Part shown: piece after piece, positions 56,774-64,000 of the stretch
How the letters are laid out: each line of letters begins with the position of its first letter
Numbering within the stretch: position 1 is the first letter of the stretch
Origin: VRUE01 sp040879985
Lineage (GTDB): Bacteria > Actinomycetota > Thermoleophilia > Solirubrobacterales > 70-9
DNA length: 64,000 nucleotides
NCBI GenBank assembly: GCA_040879985.1
Contig: JBBDJH010000012.1
Coordinates: 23,545 to 87,544, forward strand
Direction of reading: 5' to 3'
The notes under the pieces: generated by a model
The model's database searches: none
Seen by the model: only the letters and a program-made list of their open reading frames with translations
What the model was told of the DNA's origin: nothing
Position numbers and translations under genes: made by a program

Positions 56774-58962
56774 AGCAGCTCCACAAGGCGCCGGGCCGCC
56801 CGGCCGGCACCGTCGGTCTCGACGTCGAGGTAATCGACGTCGAGACCGATCTCCTCGGCGATCGCCGCCGCGATCCGCTCAGGAGGGGAGTCGTCGAAAT
56901 CCATGCGTCGGCCGGCGCCGTAGCGTTCGAGTCGGTGGCGGACGTGGAAGTTCTGCTCGAAGTGGTGGCGGAGCGGGAAGTAGAGGAAGGGGCGCTTCTG
57001 CGCGGTCAGCTCCATCGACGTGGTCAGGCCTCCCTGCACCACCGCAAGGTCGCAGGCGGCGAGGTGGCGATAGAGATTGTGCACGTAGGGAACGGCCTCG
57101 AGGCCCGTGTGCGAGGGGAGTGAGGCGGGGTCGATCCGCGGCCCGGCGACGACGATCATGCGCAGATCGGGAACGGCTTCCTTGGCCATGGGGAAGGCCG
57201 CGATCACCCGTCGCAGAAGATCCGCCCCGACCCCCGAGCCGCCGACGGTGACGATGCAGACCCGCTCGTCGTCGCCGTAGCCGAGCTCGGCCCGCAGGCG
57301 GGTGCGGTCGCCGAGATCGGCCGGGTCGAAGCCGGTCACGTAGCCGGTGAAGTCGAAGTGGCGCACGGTCCAGTCGCGGATCATCGGCAGCTGCGGACCG
57401 AGCCGCTCCGGGACGATGTCGTCGGGGTTGCCGACGAACAGCGCCAGGTCGCGGACGTCGGGATGGTCGGCGACGTGGTCGATCATGTCGGCGTTGTAGT
57501 CGGCGGTCACGAAGTTTTCCTTTTCGTCGCCGTCCTCCATCGGCAGGAAGCCGACGAAGTCGGTCAGCCAGGCGAACGGGACCCGCTTCTCGCGCGGGTT
57601 CTCATGCAGGTAGTAGTCCAGCTCCCATGCCTCGTCCCCGACCCAGAGGTCGTAGCGCTCGTCCCGTACGACGTCGTGGAAGAGCATGAAGTTAGCGGCG
57701 AGGATCTCGTCCATGCGGCGCAACGCCTGGAAGCAGTGCAGGTCGTGCTCGGCTGACTCCGACTCGATGTGACGGGACTCGTTGGCGAGGTGGGCGCTGG
57801 CGGGATGGATCCGCTCCCCCTCGGCCTCCAGCACCCGGGTGACCGGGTCCTGAGCGAGCCAGTCGATCTGCAGGTCGGGCTCGAGGCGGCGCATCTCGCG
57901 GGCGATCGCGACGTCGCGCTGCGCGTGGCCGAGGCCGATCGGCGAGGAGATGTAGAGGGCGCGGGGACGCCCGTCGGGGCGGTGGACGGTTGGGTCGCGC
58001 GGCTTCCTGCGCTGTCCGTAGGCCTCCGCGGAGAAGTCACGCAGCGCCAGGTTCACCTGGACGGGCCTGCGGGCGTGGGGGAAGTGGCCTGCGCCCTTCA
58101 CAACCTCGAGTTTTCCGTCGCTGAGGCGCGCCAGCGCCCGGCCATCGCGGGGCGGAGTGATCTTGTCCCGGTCGCCTTGGATCACCAGCACCGGGCAGTC
58201 GATGCTCTTTGCCAGGCCGCGCAGGCTGCGCCGGTCCCGGTGGAACCTGCCCAGAACGGTGGCGGTCAGCGTCTCGGGATCGGTGTCAAGCGCCCAGCCG
58301 ACCCCGTCCTCGATCGGCTTGGTCGAGTGCGGCTCTATGAGGCATCGCGATATGAACCACTCCGCGAATCCAGGGTAATCCTGCGGCCACAGGCCCGGGT
58401 GCATGTGTCCCCACCAGCGGCCAAAGGACCTGGGCGGGCGCTGCTTCAACAGGGCCGCTGGAGTCCGCATCAGCACCGACCAGTGCGACGGGGTGTAGGG
58501 GAACAATGGACCGATGAATGCGGCGCCGGCGACCCGCTCCGGGGCGAGCCGTGCCAGCTCCAGGAGGAACTGGGCCCCGGTTGAGAGGGCCCCCATCACC
58601 CCCCGGTCGGTGGCGGTCGCATCCATCACAGCGAGGCAATCACGGGCGAATTCCGCCGGTTCGTAGCGCCGTGGATCGCGGCAGCGGTCGGAGCGACCAT
58701 TCCCGAGCCCGTCCATCGTCAGCACCCGAAAGTGACGCGCGAAGTACGGGATCTGCATCTTCCAGTGGCGCGAGTGGACCAACGACCACGTCGGAAGCAG
58801 GAAGATGGTCTCCTCTCCCTCGCCGTAGATCTCGTAGAAGAGCCTCATCCCGTCGCGCTCCACGAAACCCTCCCCGTCGGGATAACGGGCGCGACTCTGC
58901 TCGCCGTCGCGGCCGGTAAGCGCCGTCGTCGGCTCGGGCGCGTTTGCGGTGACCGCGCTCAC
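56770..58962 (-). CDS. Alpha/beta-hydrolase fused to a GT28-like glycosyltransferase
   Basis: 730 residues with two domains. Residues about 30-310 are an alpha/beta-hydrolase: nucleophile elbow ALSTG with Ser127, acid at Asp264 or Asp266 (VIQGDRDKITPP), and His293 (GAGHFPHARRP), so the triad is intact. Residues about 333-730 form a GT-B glycosyltransferase like MurG/UGT: ALYISSPIGLGHAQRDVAIA, IVTVGGSGVGADLLRRVIAA and AACDLAVVQGGLTTSMELTA. The gene follows a TetR-family repressor with a four-base overlap. A glycosylation plus deacylation role on a lipid or secondary metabolite is plausible but not shown. Confidence 0.82.
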   Translation of the reverse strand: MSAVTANAPEPTTALTGRDGEQSRARYPDGEGFVERDGMRLFYEIYGEGEETIFLLPTWSLVHSRHWKMQIPYFARHFRVLTMDGLGNGRSDRCRDPRRYEPAEFARDCLAVMDATATDRGVMGALSTGAQFLLELARLAPERVAGAAFIGPLFPYTPSHWSVLMRTPAALLKQRPPRSFGRWWGHMHPGLWPQDYPGFAEWFISRCLIEPHSTKPIEDGVGWALDTDPETLTATVLGRFHRDRRSLRGLAKSIDCPVLVIQGDRDKITPPRDGRALARLSDGKLEVVKGAGHFPHARRPVQVNLALRDFSAEAYGQRRKPRDPTVHRPDGRPRALYISSPIGLGHAQRDVAIAREMRRLEPDLQIDWLAQDPVTRVLEAEGERIHPASAHLANESRHIESESAEHDLHCFQALRRMDEILAANFMLFHDVVRDERYDLWVGDEAWELDYYLHENPREKRVPFAWLTDFVGFLPMEDGDEKENFVTADYNADMIDHVADHPDVRDLALFVGNPDDIVPERLGPQLPMIRDWTVRHFDFTGYVTGFDPADLGDRTRLRAELGYGDDERVCIVTVGGSGVGADLLRRVIAAFPMAKEAVPDLRMIVVAGPRIDPASLPSHTGLEAVPYVHNLYRHLAACDLAVVQGGLTTSMELTAQKRPFLYFPLRHHFEQNFHVRHRLERYGAGRRMDFDDSPPERIAAAIAEEIGLDVDYLDVETDGAGRAARRLVELL

Positions 58963-59591
58963 GTCTTTCCCTGCTCCAGCGAAACGAGCCAGCCGTCGAT
59001 CGCCGCCAGCAGCTCAGCGTGACCCCGGTCGAAGCCGAGCAGACGCTCGTACAGCAGGCCCTTGTTGAACTGCATCACCAGAGCCGCCCACGCCTCCGCC
59101 GAGAAATGGCCGCTGTCCAGCCCGTACTCCTCGATCGCCTCGGCAAGCGCGTCGCGGAGCAGCGAGCGCCATTTGTCGCTGACGCCATTGAGACGCTCGC
59201 ACAGCTCGGGCTTGTGCCAGGCGAGCGCCTCCAGCTCCGCCCACACCTTGGGGTAACCCGATGCCAGGTCCTCCTCGATGTAGGCGACCGCGGCGCGCCA
59301 CTTCTCGGCGAACGGCGACCCCGTCGCGTACATCTCCCTCTGGCGCGCAAGGACCCGGCCGGTGAACCGCTCCAGCGTCTGTAGCAGCAGCTCGTCGACC
59401 GAGCCGAAGTAGTAATGAACCATCCCGTGGTTCTGCCCGGCCTCCCGAGCCAGCTGCCGGGTGGAGATCCCCGCCGCTCCCTCCCTGACCAAAAGCCGCT
59501 CGGCGGCGTCGAGAAAGGCCGCGACGTTGACCTCCCTGATCGAGCGGTCGCCAGTTAGTTCCTCGTCTGGGCTGAGAAGCTGCTTAGTCAC
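58959..59591 (-). CDS. TetR-family transcriptional regulator
   Basis: 210 residues from a GTG start, with a TetR N-terminal helix-turn-helix (GISTRQLAREAGQNHGMVHY, then YFGSVDELLLQTLERFTG, about 40-77) and a helical ligand domain. The operator candidate overlaps its own -10, implying autorepression. It is co-transcribed with the hydrolase-glycosyltransferase gene, which it probably controls. The ligand is unknown. Confidence 0.9.
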   Translation of the reverse strand: MTKQLLSPDEELTGDRSIREVNVAAFLDAAERLLVREGAAGISTRQLAREAGQNHGMVHYYFGSVDELLLQTLERFTGRVLARQREMYATGSPFAEKWRAAVAYIEEDLASGYPKVWAELEALAWHKPELCERLNGVSDKWRSLLRDALAEAIEEYGLDSGHFSAEAWAALVMQFNKGLLYERLLGFDRGHAELLAAIDGWLVSLEQGKT

Positions 59592-59595
59592 TTGA

Positions 59596-59635
59596 CTTAG
59601 GCAGTCATCTAAGCACTACAGGTGGCCACTGTCAA
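59596..59635 (-). promoter_or_regulatory. Promoter and operator of the TetR operon
   Basis: On the minus strand, TTGACA (59630-59635) and TTAGAT (59607-59612) are spaced by 17 bases. An inverted repeat CTTAG-N8-CTAAG (59596-59613) covers the -10 and fits a TetR dimer site. The start codon follows 15 bases after the -10. Confidence 0.65.
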
Positions 59636-59662
59636 CCCCCGTCCGTATCGAGCGGGCGGCGG

Positions 59663-59935
59663 TCATAGCCTCAGGCTTGGCTCGGCCTGAGCGCCGCTAG
59701 CTGCGGTCGAGATCAGCTCGGCCCCAAACGAACGCTCGAGGAAGCCGAGCAGCAGCTCCTCGACCCGCTCGCCGCAGTCGACGAAGGGCCAGTGACCGCT
59801 CTGCTCGAGGATGTGGACCTCGGCACCGGGGAACGCCTCGCGTTGACGATGCCAGCTCGGCCGAAACGTATGGGTCGCTCTCGCCCCAGATCACCAGCGC
59901 CGGGCGCTCGAGCGGCCGCAGCCGACCCGGCTAAC
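59663..59935 (-). pseudogene. Frameshifted C-terminal remnant of an alpha/beta-hydrolase
   Basis: On the minus strand the sequence reads PLERPALVIWGESDPYVSAE, then shifts frame near 59847-59855 and continues as REAFPGAEVHILEQSGHWPF and ERVEELLLGFLERSF. VIWGESDP and EQSGHWP are the acid and His motifs of alpha/beta-hydrolases. The nucleophile half is absent, replaced by the end of a DUF4395-like gene. One extra base accounts for the shift. It is probably a decayed neighbour of the hydrolase-glycosyltransferase gene. Confidence 0.75.
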
Positions 59936-60425
59936 TCGCCGGCTCGCCCGCCCGCTGCCCATGCAGCCGGCCATAGATGAGGGAGGGAAGGCACCAGTTG
60001 GTGGCGGCATTCACGGCCGCGACCGAGAGCAGGGGCACGGCGAGGATCCACGCCACCACCGTTAGGTCGGCCAGGAAGGCAACGGCGATCGCCGCGATCC
60101 AGGGAGTCGCCAACTGGCAAGCAAACCGCCTCGGTGCAGGGCTGGGCGGAACGCTCGGGCTGCCGAGTAAAGGCCGCAGGGCGAGGTCGTAGACGTAGTC
60201 GAATGGATGCTTGGGCGTGAGGAATCCGCCGACGAAGGCGGTCGCCGCCATCGCCAGCAGCAGCACAGGAGAAGCAAAGGCGACGCCGAGCGCGATCCCG
60301 GCGAAGCAGAGCGCGGGCGCGAAGCGGATGCCGAGCCAGAGGCTCCTTCTCTCGCTTTCGCTGAAGCTCCCGTACCCCTGCATCGTCAGACAGCCCCGGG
60401 ACCAGGCTGCGAGGCGTTCGATCAT
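59931..60425 (-). CDS. DUF4395-like membrane protein
   Basis: About 164 residues from ATG 60425, with GGAGG seven bases upstream. Helices include GIRFAPALCFAGIALGVAFA, SPVLLLAMAATAFVGGFLTP, WIAAIAVAFLADLTVVAWIL and LLSVAAVNAATNWCLPSLIY. The layout (HPFDYVYDLALRPLLGSPSV between helices) matches DUF4395, a family I recall near thiol/sulfur genes such as rhodanese and thioredoxin. It follows the ArsR-rhodanese gene by 13 bases and shares its promoter. Confidence 0.8.
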   Translation of the reverse strand: MIERLAAWSRGCLTMQGYGSFSESERRSLWLGIRFAPALCFAGIALGVAFASPVLLLAMAATAFVGGFLTPKHPFDYVYDLALRPLLGSPSVPPSPAPRRFACQLATPWIAAIAVAFLADLTVVAWILAVPLLSVAAVNAATNWCLPSLIYGRLHGQRAGEPAS

Positions 60426-60438
60426 CGTCCAGCCTCCT

Positions 60439-61098
60439 TCATGCATGCTGCGGGTCGGATTTGCTTGCGAGGCTCCATTCGGGCCAGCCGCCCTCAAGAC
60501 GGCGGGCGCTGCGCCCGGCGTCGCTGAGCCGGCGAACGGCCTGGTGCGCGTAGGCGCAGAACGGGCCGCGGCAGTAGGCGACGACCTCCCGGTCGGGTGG
60601 AAGCTCGGCCAGGCGGCGCTCCAGCTCCTCGAGCGGGATCGAGCGCGCGCCCTCGATGTGCCCGGCGGCGAACTCCTCCTCGGGCCGCACATCGATGACG
60701 ACGACGTCGCCTTCCCCCAACCGCTCCAGCAGCTCGGCGCGGCCGATCGTCTCAACGTCCTCGCCCAGGTACTCGCGGGCGGCGCGCTCGACCTCGCCCA
60801 GGTGGGCGACCGATGCGTCGCGCAGGGCAAGCCAGAGGCCCAGCGCGTCCTCTCCCGCGAAGGCGTAGACGACGCGCGTGCCTTCGCGGGTGCGCGTCAG
60901 CAGTCCCGCCGCATGCAGGGCCTGCAGATGTTGGGAGGTGTTGGCGATCGACTGTCCGCTCGCGCGGGCCAGCTCATCGACGCCGCGCGGCGCCTGTGCC
61001 AGCAGATCCAGCAGCTCCAGCCGGCGGGGACTGGAGAATCCCTTGCCCATCACCGCGATCGCCTCGAAAAGAAATTGTTTTGCCTCTCTGGAAGCCAT
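60439..61098 (-). CDS. ArsR-family repressor fused to a rhodanese domain
   Basis: 219 residues with an ArsR winged helix (FSSPRRLELLDLLAQAPRGV, SIANTSQHLQALHAAGLLTR, about 20-80) and a C-terminal rhodanese domain (VVVIDVRPEEEFAAGHIEGA, active-site loop YCRGPFCAYA with the catalytic Cys). Such fusions respond to sulfane sulfur. The operator lies directly upstream, so it is autoregulated. It precedes a DUF4395-like membrane protein, consistent with sulfide or polysulfide handling. Confidence 0.9.
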   Translation of the reverse strand: MASREAKQFLFEAIAVMGKGFSSPRRLELLDLLAQAPRGVDELARASGQSIANTSQHLQALHAAGLLTRTREGTRVVYAFAGEDALGLWLALRDASVAHLGEVERAAREYLGEDVETIGRAELLERLGEGDVVVIDVRPEEEFAAGHIEGARSIPLEELERRLAELPPDREVVAYCRGPFCAYAHQAVRRLSDAGRSARRLEGGWPEWSLASKSDPQHA

Positions 61099-61105
61099 CT
61101 TTTGA

Positions 61106-61135
61106 TATTCAAGCGAATACTTGATAACTTGTCAA
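61106..61135 (-). promoter_or_regulatory. Promoter and operator of the ArsR-rhodanese operon
   Basis: On the minus strand TTGACA (61130-61135) and TTGAAT (61107-61112) are 17 bases apart. The palindrome TATTC-AAGC-GAATA (61106-61119) overlaps the -10. The ATG begins at 61098, eight bases after it, so the transcript is leaderless or nearly so. Confidence 0.6.
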
Positions 61136-61310
61136 GGCCAAGTCGCCAAATGACTCACGGGGTGGCGCCGGTGCGTTCGACCAGCGCGGCCATGCCCAGC
61201 TTCGAGACTGCCCCGTTGAAACCGCAAACCCAGTCTCAGAGCTAAGTCACACCCTCGGGGGAACGGCCGGAGGAACGAAACCGAGATGAGTTGCAAACCT
61301 CCGACCCCAG

Positions 61311-62226
61311 TCACTCTCGCGGATTCCACGCCATTGCCGCAGGATCCCAAGAGCCCGAAGCCGTACCGGCGAGCGGCAGATCGATGAACCGCCTGGCGCT
61401 TGCCACGGCGGACTTCAGATCGCGCTCCTCGAGCCCAGGCGCGCCACGGGCGACGCGGGCATAGCCCGCGACCCAACCCGAGGAAGAAGGGACTTCGAGA
61501 TGATCGGGCAGCGTGAGCTGACGCCGCCCCGCCTCGGAGCGAAGCGCTCGGCGCAGCTCGTCAGCATCAACCGAAGCGCTGTGCGCGAAGGTGACGAGAT
61601 CGGCCAGATCCCGATAGCGAGTGCTTTGCTCGATACCTCCGTCGGGACGGGGGTGACGCTCCAGCAGCGCACAGACCTTGTCTGCGATGTGGTCGGCGAT
61701 CGGGTACACCCTGTACGCCGTGCGGGATATGCCCGACAGTTCAACCGGCACGAGCGGCGGTGCATCCTCGGGAACGCCGGTCATCGACAGCCCGGCGACG
61801 AGGTCAACGTGAAAGCGCGCGAAGTCGGTCGCGCCGAGAAGCGCGACGACGGAGATCCGCACGGCGTCGGCACCCTGCACCATCTGCCTCCGGGGCGCCG
61901 AGCGTGAAACGGAAATAGTCGCCGAGATCGACTGCGGCCGCCTCGCGCAGCGCTCGCTCGGCGTCGGCCAGGCTGCCGTCGCGCCGATAGAGGTCCACAT
62001 CGAGGGTATGACGGGCCCGCCCCTCCAACCGCGCCAGCATCGCCGTCGCCCCCTTCAGTACCCAACGGTCGGGTTCGGCGCTGAACAGCCGACACAGGAG
62101 CCGGTCGTAGGCGAACTGCCGCAGCAGCGCGGAGAGCTCCATGCCGCTCTCCTCGGCAATGGGACGCAGGCGGTCCGCAAGAGCCTGGCGAAACGCCTGC
62201 GGATTGTCGTAGCGAGGCGCGCTCAT
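61311..62226 (-). pseudogene. AbiEii-type nucleotidyltransferase toxin, frameshifted
   Basis: AbiEii toxins are nucleotidyltransferases. The N-terminal half (from ATG 62226) carries WVLKGATAMLARL and ARHTLDVDLYRRD, the GS-like and DxD motifs. It ends out of frame after DYFRFTLGAP; the rest (ADAVRISVVALLGATDFARF, then ADHIADKVCALLERHPRPDG) continues in the next frame. The change lies at a G-run, 61892-61895 (CCCC on the coding strand), explained by one extra base. Total length 916 bases is 3n+1. A sequencing error or programmed shift is possible. The antitoxin gene is intact. Confidence 0.8.
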
Positions 62227-62891
62227 ATCGCCGAGGCCGTCGTGCCCGCTGGTCCCCGGGAGCGGGCGAGGGCCAGCAGATGATCGAGCGTTGCCTCCCC
62301 GTCGCCGCGAGGTAGATCGAACCTCGTTGCGTAGGCTGCGACGCGCTCCGCGACCTCGCCGGTGCCATCGAGTCCGCCGTCGAGCACCTCGGCGGCGATC
62401 CGCCCCACGACGCCCGGCTCAACGTGGTCGGCGAGAAGATCGGCGATCGTGCGGGCGGCGCGGGTCACCGGTAGACCAGCGAGAACGATTCGATCCGGGG
62501 CCGGGACTTCGCCGCGATGCAGCCGGACATCGCGACGGCGCGTCTGGCGCCGTCGCGGAAGCGTGAACTCGTGCACGTCCGCTCGTAGGTCGCCGACCCG
62601 GTGGAGGCTCGCGGCCGAAGCATGCGAGACGACCGCGTCGTAAACGTCGTCGAGGCGGGCCCAGGCGGGCATCTCGGGAGCGAGTTGCAGCCAGGCGGCC
62701 CGCAGCCCTAGATGGTCGGGTTCCCCGGCGCCCCGTATGCGGTAGACGCCGTGCGCCACTCGCTCCAGCCGGCCGTCAGTCGTCAGGCGGGCCAGCGACG
62801 TATGGCCTACACCGATCTTCTGTGCCTGGCGCCGCGTGATCAGTCCCCACTGATCCTCCGCAATCTCGGATAGTCGCTGCATAGGCCGCAT
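62223..62891 (-). CDS. AbiEi-type antitoxin
   Basis: 222 residues starting at ATG 62891 (a second ATG four codons later may be used). The N-terminal winged helix (AEDQWGLITRRQAQKIGVGH) and the C-terminal region (ITR-like LPVTRAARTIADLLADHVEP) match AbiEi antitoxins, which repress the operon. It overlaps the toxin start by four bases. The operator-like repeat lies upstream. Confidence 0.88.
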   Translation of the reverse strand: MRPMQRLSEIAEDQWGLITRRQAQKIGVGHTSLARLTTDGRLERVAHGVYRIRGAGEPDHLGLRAAWLQLAPEMPAWARLDDVYDAVVSHASAASLHRVGDLRADVHEFTLPRRRQTRRRDVRLHRGEVPAPDRIVLAGLPVTRAARTIADLLADHVEPGVVGRIAAEVLDGGLDGTGEVAERVAAYATRFDLPRGDGEATLDHLLALARSRGPAGTTASAI

Positions 62892-62892
62892 G

Positions 62893-62935
62893 GTGCTGCG
62901 AACTATACCGAAAATAGAATATTTTGCAGCAGCAC
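62893..62935 (-). promoter_or_regulatory. Promoter and inverted repeat upstream of the AbiEi gene
   Basis: TATAGT on the minus strand (62902-62907) is a good -10 a few bases from the start codon; no strong -35 is seen. GTGCTGC (62893-62899) and GCAGCAC (62929-62935) form an inverted repeat flanking it, as AbiEi sites often do. The segment 62900-62925 is AT-rich, unlike the surrounding DNA. Confidence 0.5.
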
Positions 62936-63255
62936 GCTACGGCCTCGCCGCGTGATGGTGCTTCTGGCGGCGCCCCCAAGGGGATCGGCTCCCACCCGAA
63001 TTCCTCGACCCCCGCGTGATCCCAGCGCTGCTGAGTCGATCAGCTCAGCCGCGCGCGGTCGCGCCCATCGGCGGCGACTCCTGCTTTCACGCGAAAGCAG
63101 GAGCTACGTCGACGAGAGCGACATTCCGATGTGATCGTCTGGGGGATACTGGACGGGCGAAGGTTTGGGTGGCGACGTCGCCAGTCGCAGAAGCGACGCT
63201 CTACGTGACGTATGCACGAAGCCCAATAGGGCGACTACACGAGAAGGGTGACTCG
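62936..63255. other. Non-coding stretch before the HNH gene
   Basis: Together with the AbiE promoter this makes about 364 bases without a gene. It holds an 11-bp hairpin with a four-base loop (63078-63103), the palindromes GGCGACGTCGCC (63171-63182) and TACGTGACGTA (63202-63212), and a short GTCGC-AGAA-GCGAC hairpin (about 63188-63201). No gene or tRNA is recognisable. Composition is somewhat lower in GC than the core. Confidence 0.4.
63078..63103. terminator. Isolated hairpin in the accessory gap
   Basis: CTCCTGCTTTC pairs perfectly with GAAAGCAGGAG around loop ACGC. No gene ends nearby, so it could be the trace of a lost gene or a palindromic site. Confidence 0.35.
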
Positions 63256-63708
63256 ATGACGAAGGCAGCAGCTGGCGCCGGCAGCACGGATAGCTCAGTC
63301 GCGGACCAACTCCGTGAGCTGGGCGTGAAGAATGCAAATGTCCTTGTGCGGATGGCCGAGCGCGGCCAGCTCCTCGCCCTGAAGTGCGAGATGCCGCAGT
63401 GCTACCACCACAAGGGGCGCGGCTCGTTCGATCCGGTCGGGACGCCCGGCAACAAGTGGACGCCCTCGCGCGACCACTACCCGATCCTCAAGTCGGACGG
63501 CGGGAAGGTCCGCCCCGAGAACATTCGACTGTCCCACGCCTGGTGCAACAAGCGGGACTACGGATGGCGGGTGCAGATCCGGACGCTGCTCGCGAAAGGC
63601 AAGTCCCTCGCCGAGATCGCCGAGACCCTGAACAGGAAGCGGGTCCCCCCGGCCCACGGTACGAACCAATGGACGGCCGCGATGGTGCGTAAGGCCTACG
63701 TGTCCTAG
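63256..63708 (+). CDS. HNH-type zinc protein with a recombinase-like tail
   Basis: 150 residues from ATG 63256. A short N-terminal helical region precedes the HNH-like core: CEMPQCYHHKGRGSF, the RDHYPILKSDGG motif and RLSHAWCNKRDYGWR (DH..P...GG...RL.H..CN). The tail SLAEIAETLNRKRVPPAHGT and QWTAAMVRKAYVS resembles the helix-turn-helix near the end of resolvase/recombinase proteins, which read target DNA. It may be a nuclease or DNA-binding protein. It lies in the accessory end region near a possible insertion sequence. Confidence 0.7.
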   Translation: MTKAAAGAGSTDSSVADQLRELGVKNANVLVRMAERGQLLALKCEMPQCYHHKGRGSFDPVGTPGNKWTPSRDHYPILKSDGGKVRPENIRLSHAWCNKRDYGWRVQIRTLLAKGKSLAEIAETLNRKRVPPAHGTNQWTAAMVRKAYVS

Positions 63709-63725
63709 GCCGGCCGTAGAAACAC

Positions 63726-63749
63726 TGCTGCTTTGCGCGAGGAGCAGCA
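63726..63749 (+). terminator. Weak hairpin after the HNH gene
   Basis: TGCTGCT (63726-63732) pairs with AGCAGCA (63743-63749) around a ten-base loop, 17 bases past the stop. Only 7 bp and no U-tract. Confidence 0.3.
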
Positions 63750-63945
63750 CAGCCTTCACGGTTGAGGCAGAGGCGTTCTTCAGCTCGATTCGCGACAACT
63801 CTGGGGGAACGTGAGGGGAACGAAAGCCATCGCGGCAAAGCGCTTGGGGACGACCGATCAGCCCCGCTGTCGCGGTTTTCCGTTTCGGTTCGGCCGCAAA
63901 GCGCCTGCGCAGGGGCGGGAATCTGGCCCTGCAAGCGGAGGGGGT

Positions 63946-64000
63946 GGTGTCCGGTTCCAGGACATAGGCGACACCTGTGTCAAGACATAGGAGACACCGA
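63946..64000. mobile_element. Probable insertion-sequence end (IS481-like), cut by the window
   Basis: GACATAGG(C/A)GACACC occurs twice in tandem (63961-63975 and 63984-63998) after GGTGTCCGG (63945-63953). From memory this resembles the terminal sequences of actinobacterial IS481-type elements (GTGTC...TATGTC). No transposase is visible because the window stops. The stretch from 63750 to 63940 holds no gene I can support. Confidence 0.4.

Noticed and set aside
61130..61310. tRNA gene in the gap between the ArsR gene and the AbiE toxin
   Set aside because: A GTTCGA string occurs but no cloverleaf arms can be drawn around it.
63750..63940. Attachment site of an integrated element
   Set aside because: The repeated GGGGAACG and nearby palindromes are suggestive, but no tRNA, integrase or second copy is visible within the window.

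Overview
The window is 64 kb of very GC-rich DNA with dense genes, frequent GTG and TTG starts and many 4-base start/stop overlaps. Gene content (disA, clpC, lysS, greA, a dihydrouridine synthase, coaX, folK-folB-folP, ftsH, hpt and tilS together, two F420-type LLM oxidoreductases, a CtpE-like P-type ATPase, egtB-egtD) points to an actinobacterium. I infer a deep lineage of class Thermoleophilia (Solirubrobacterales), but no rRNA is present to confirm this.

Layout. 1-15,100 is a housekeeping block, almost all on the minus strand: c-di-AMP synthesis (disA, cut by the window edge), protein quality control (clpC, ftsH), translation and transcription (lysS, greA, tilS, dus), CoA and folate synthesis, and purine salvage (hpt). 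15,100-18,000 holds a hipBA toxin-antitoxin pair and a class III cyclase with a MerR-like N-terminus. 18,000-31,500 covers nitrogen and carbon metabolism: amtB-glnB, a type III glutamine synthetase, a beta-oxidation fusion enzyme, a sirtuin, and a large secreted murein hydrolase. 31,500-43,700 contains a metallophosphoesterase, a P450, rlmN, an amine oxidase, glpX, an orphan HipA and egtBD. 43,800-55,300 contains the three-gene transhydrogenase, an LLM oxidoreductase, a P-type ATPase, a thiolase, small or secreted hypotheticals and RNase J.

55,350-64,000 is accessory. It holds a PIN/Phd toxin-antitoxin pair, a decayed secreted protein, a TetR-controlled hydrolase-glycosyltransferase fusion, a broken hydrolase, an ArsR-rhodanese sensor with a DUF4395 membrane protein, an AbiE toxin-antitoxin pair whose toxin is frameshifted, an HNH protein, and what looks like the end of an insertion sequence at the right edge.

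The most unusual signal is a set of eight nested palindromic elements in three families. Family 1 has four copies, families 2 and 3 have two each. Outer arms are perfectly or almost perfectly self-complementary but mostly differ in sequence between copies, while the internal or loop sequence is conserved. Seven of the eight begin within about six bases of a stop codon or contain it. The eighth is inserted in frame inside egtB and adds exactly 31 codons. All eight lie in the same orientation. I recognise no described family that matches.

Several genes appear to be leaderless, with a -10 box directly before the start codon, and several divergent pairs are separated by fewer than 30 bases. No tRNA, rRNA or CRISPR array was found.
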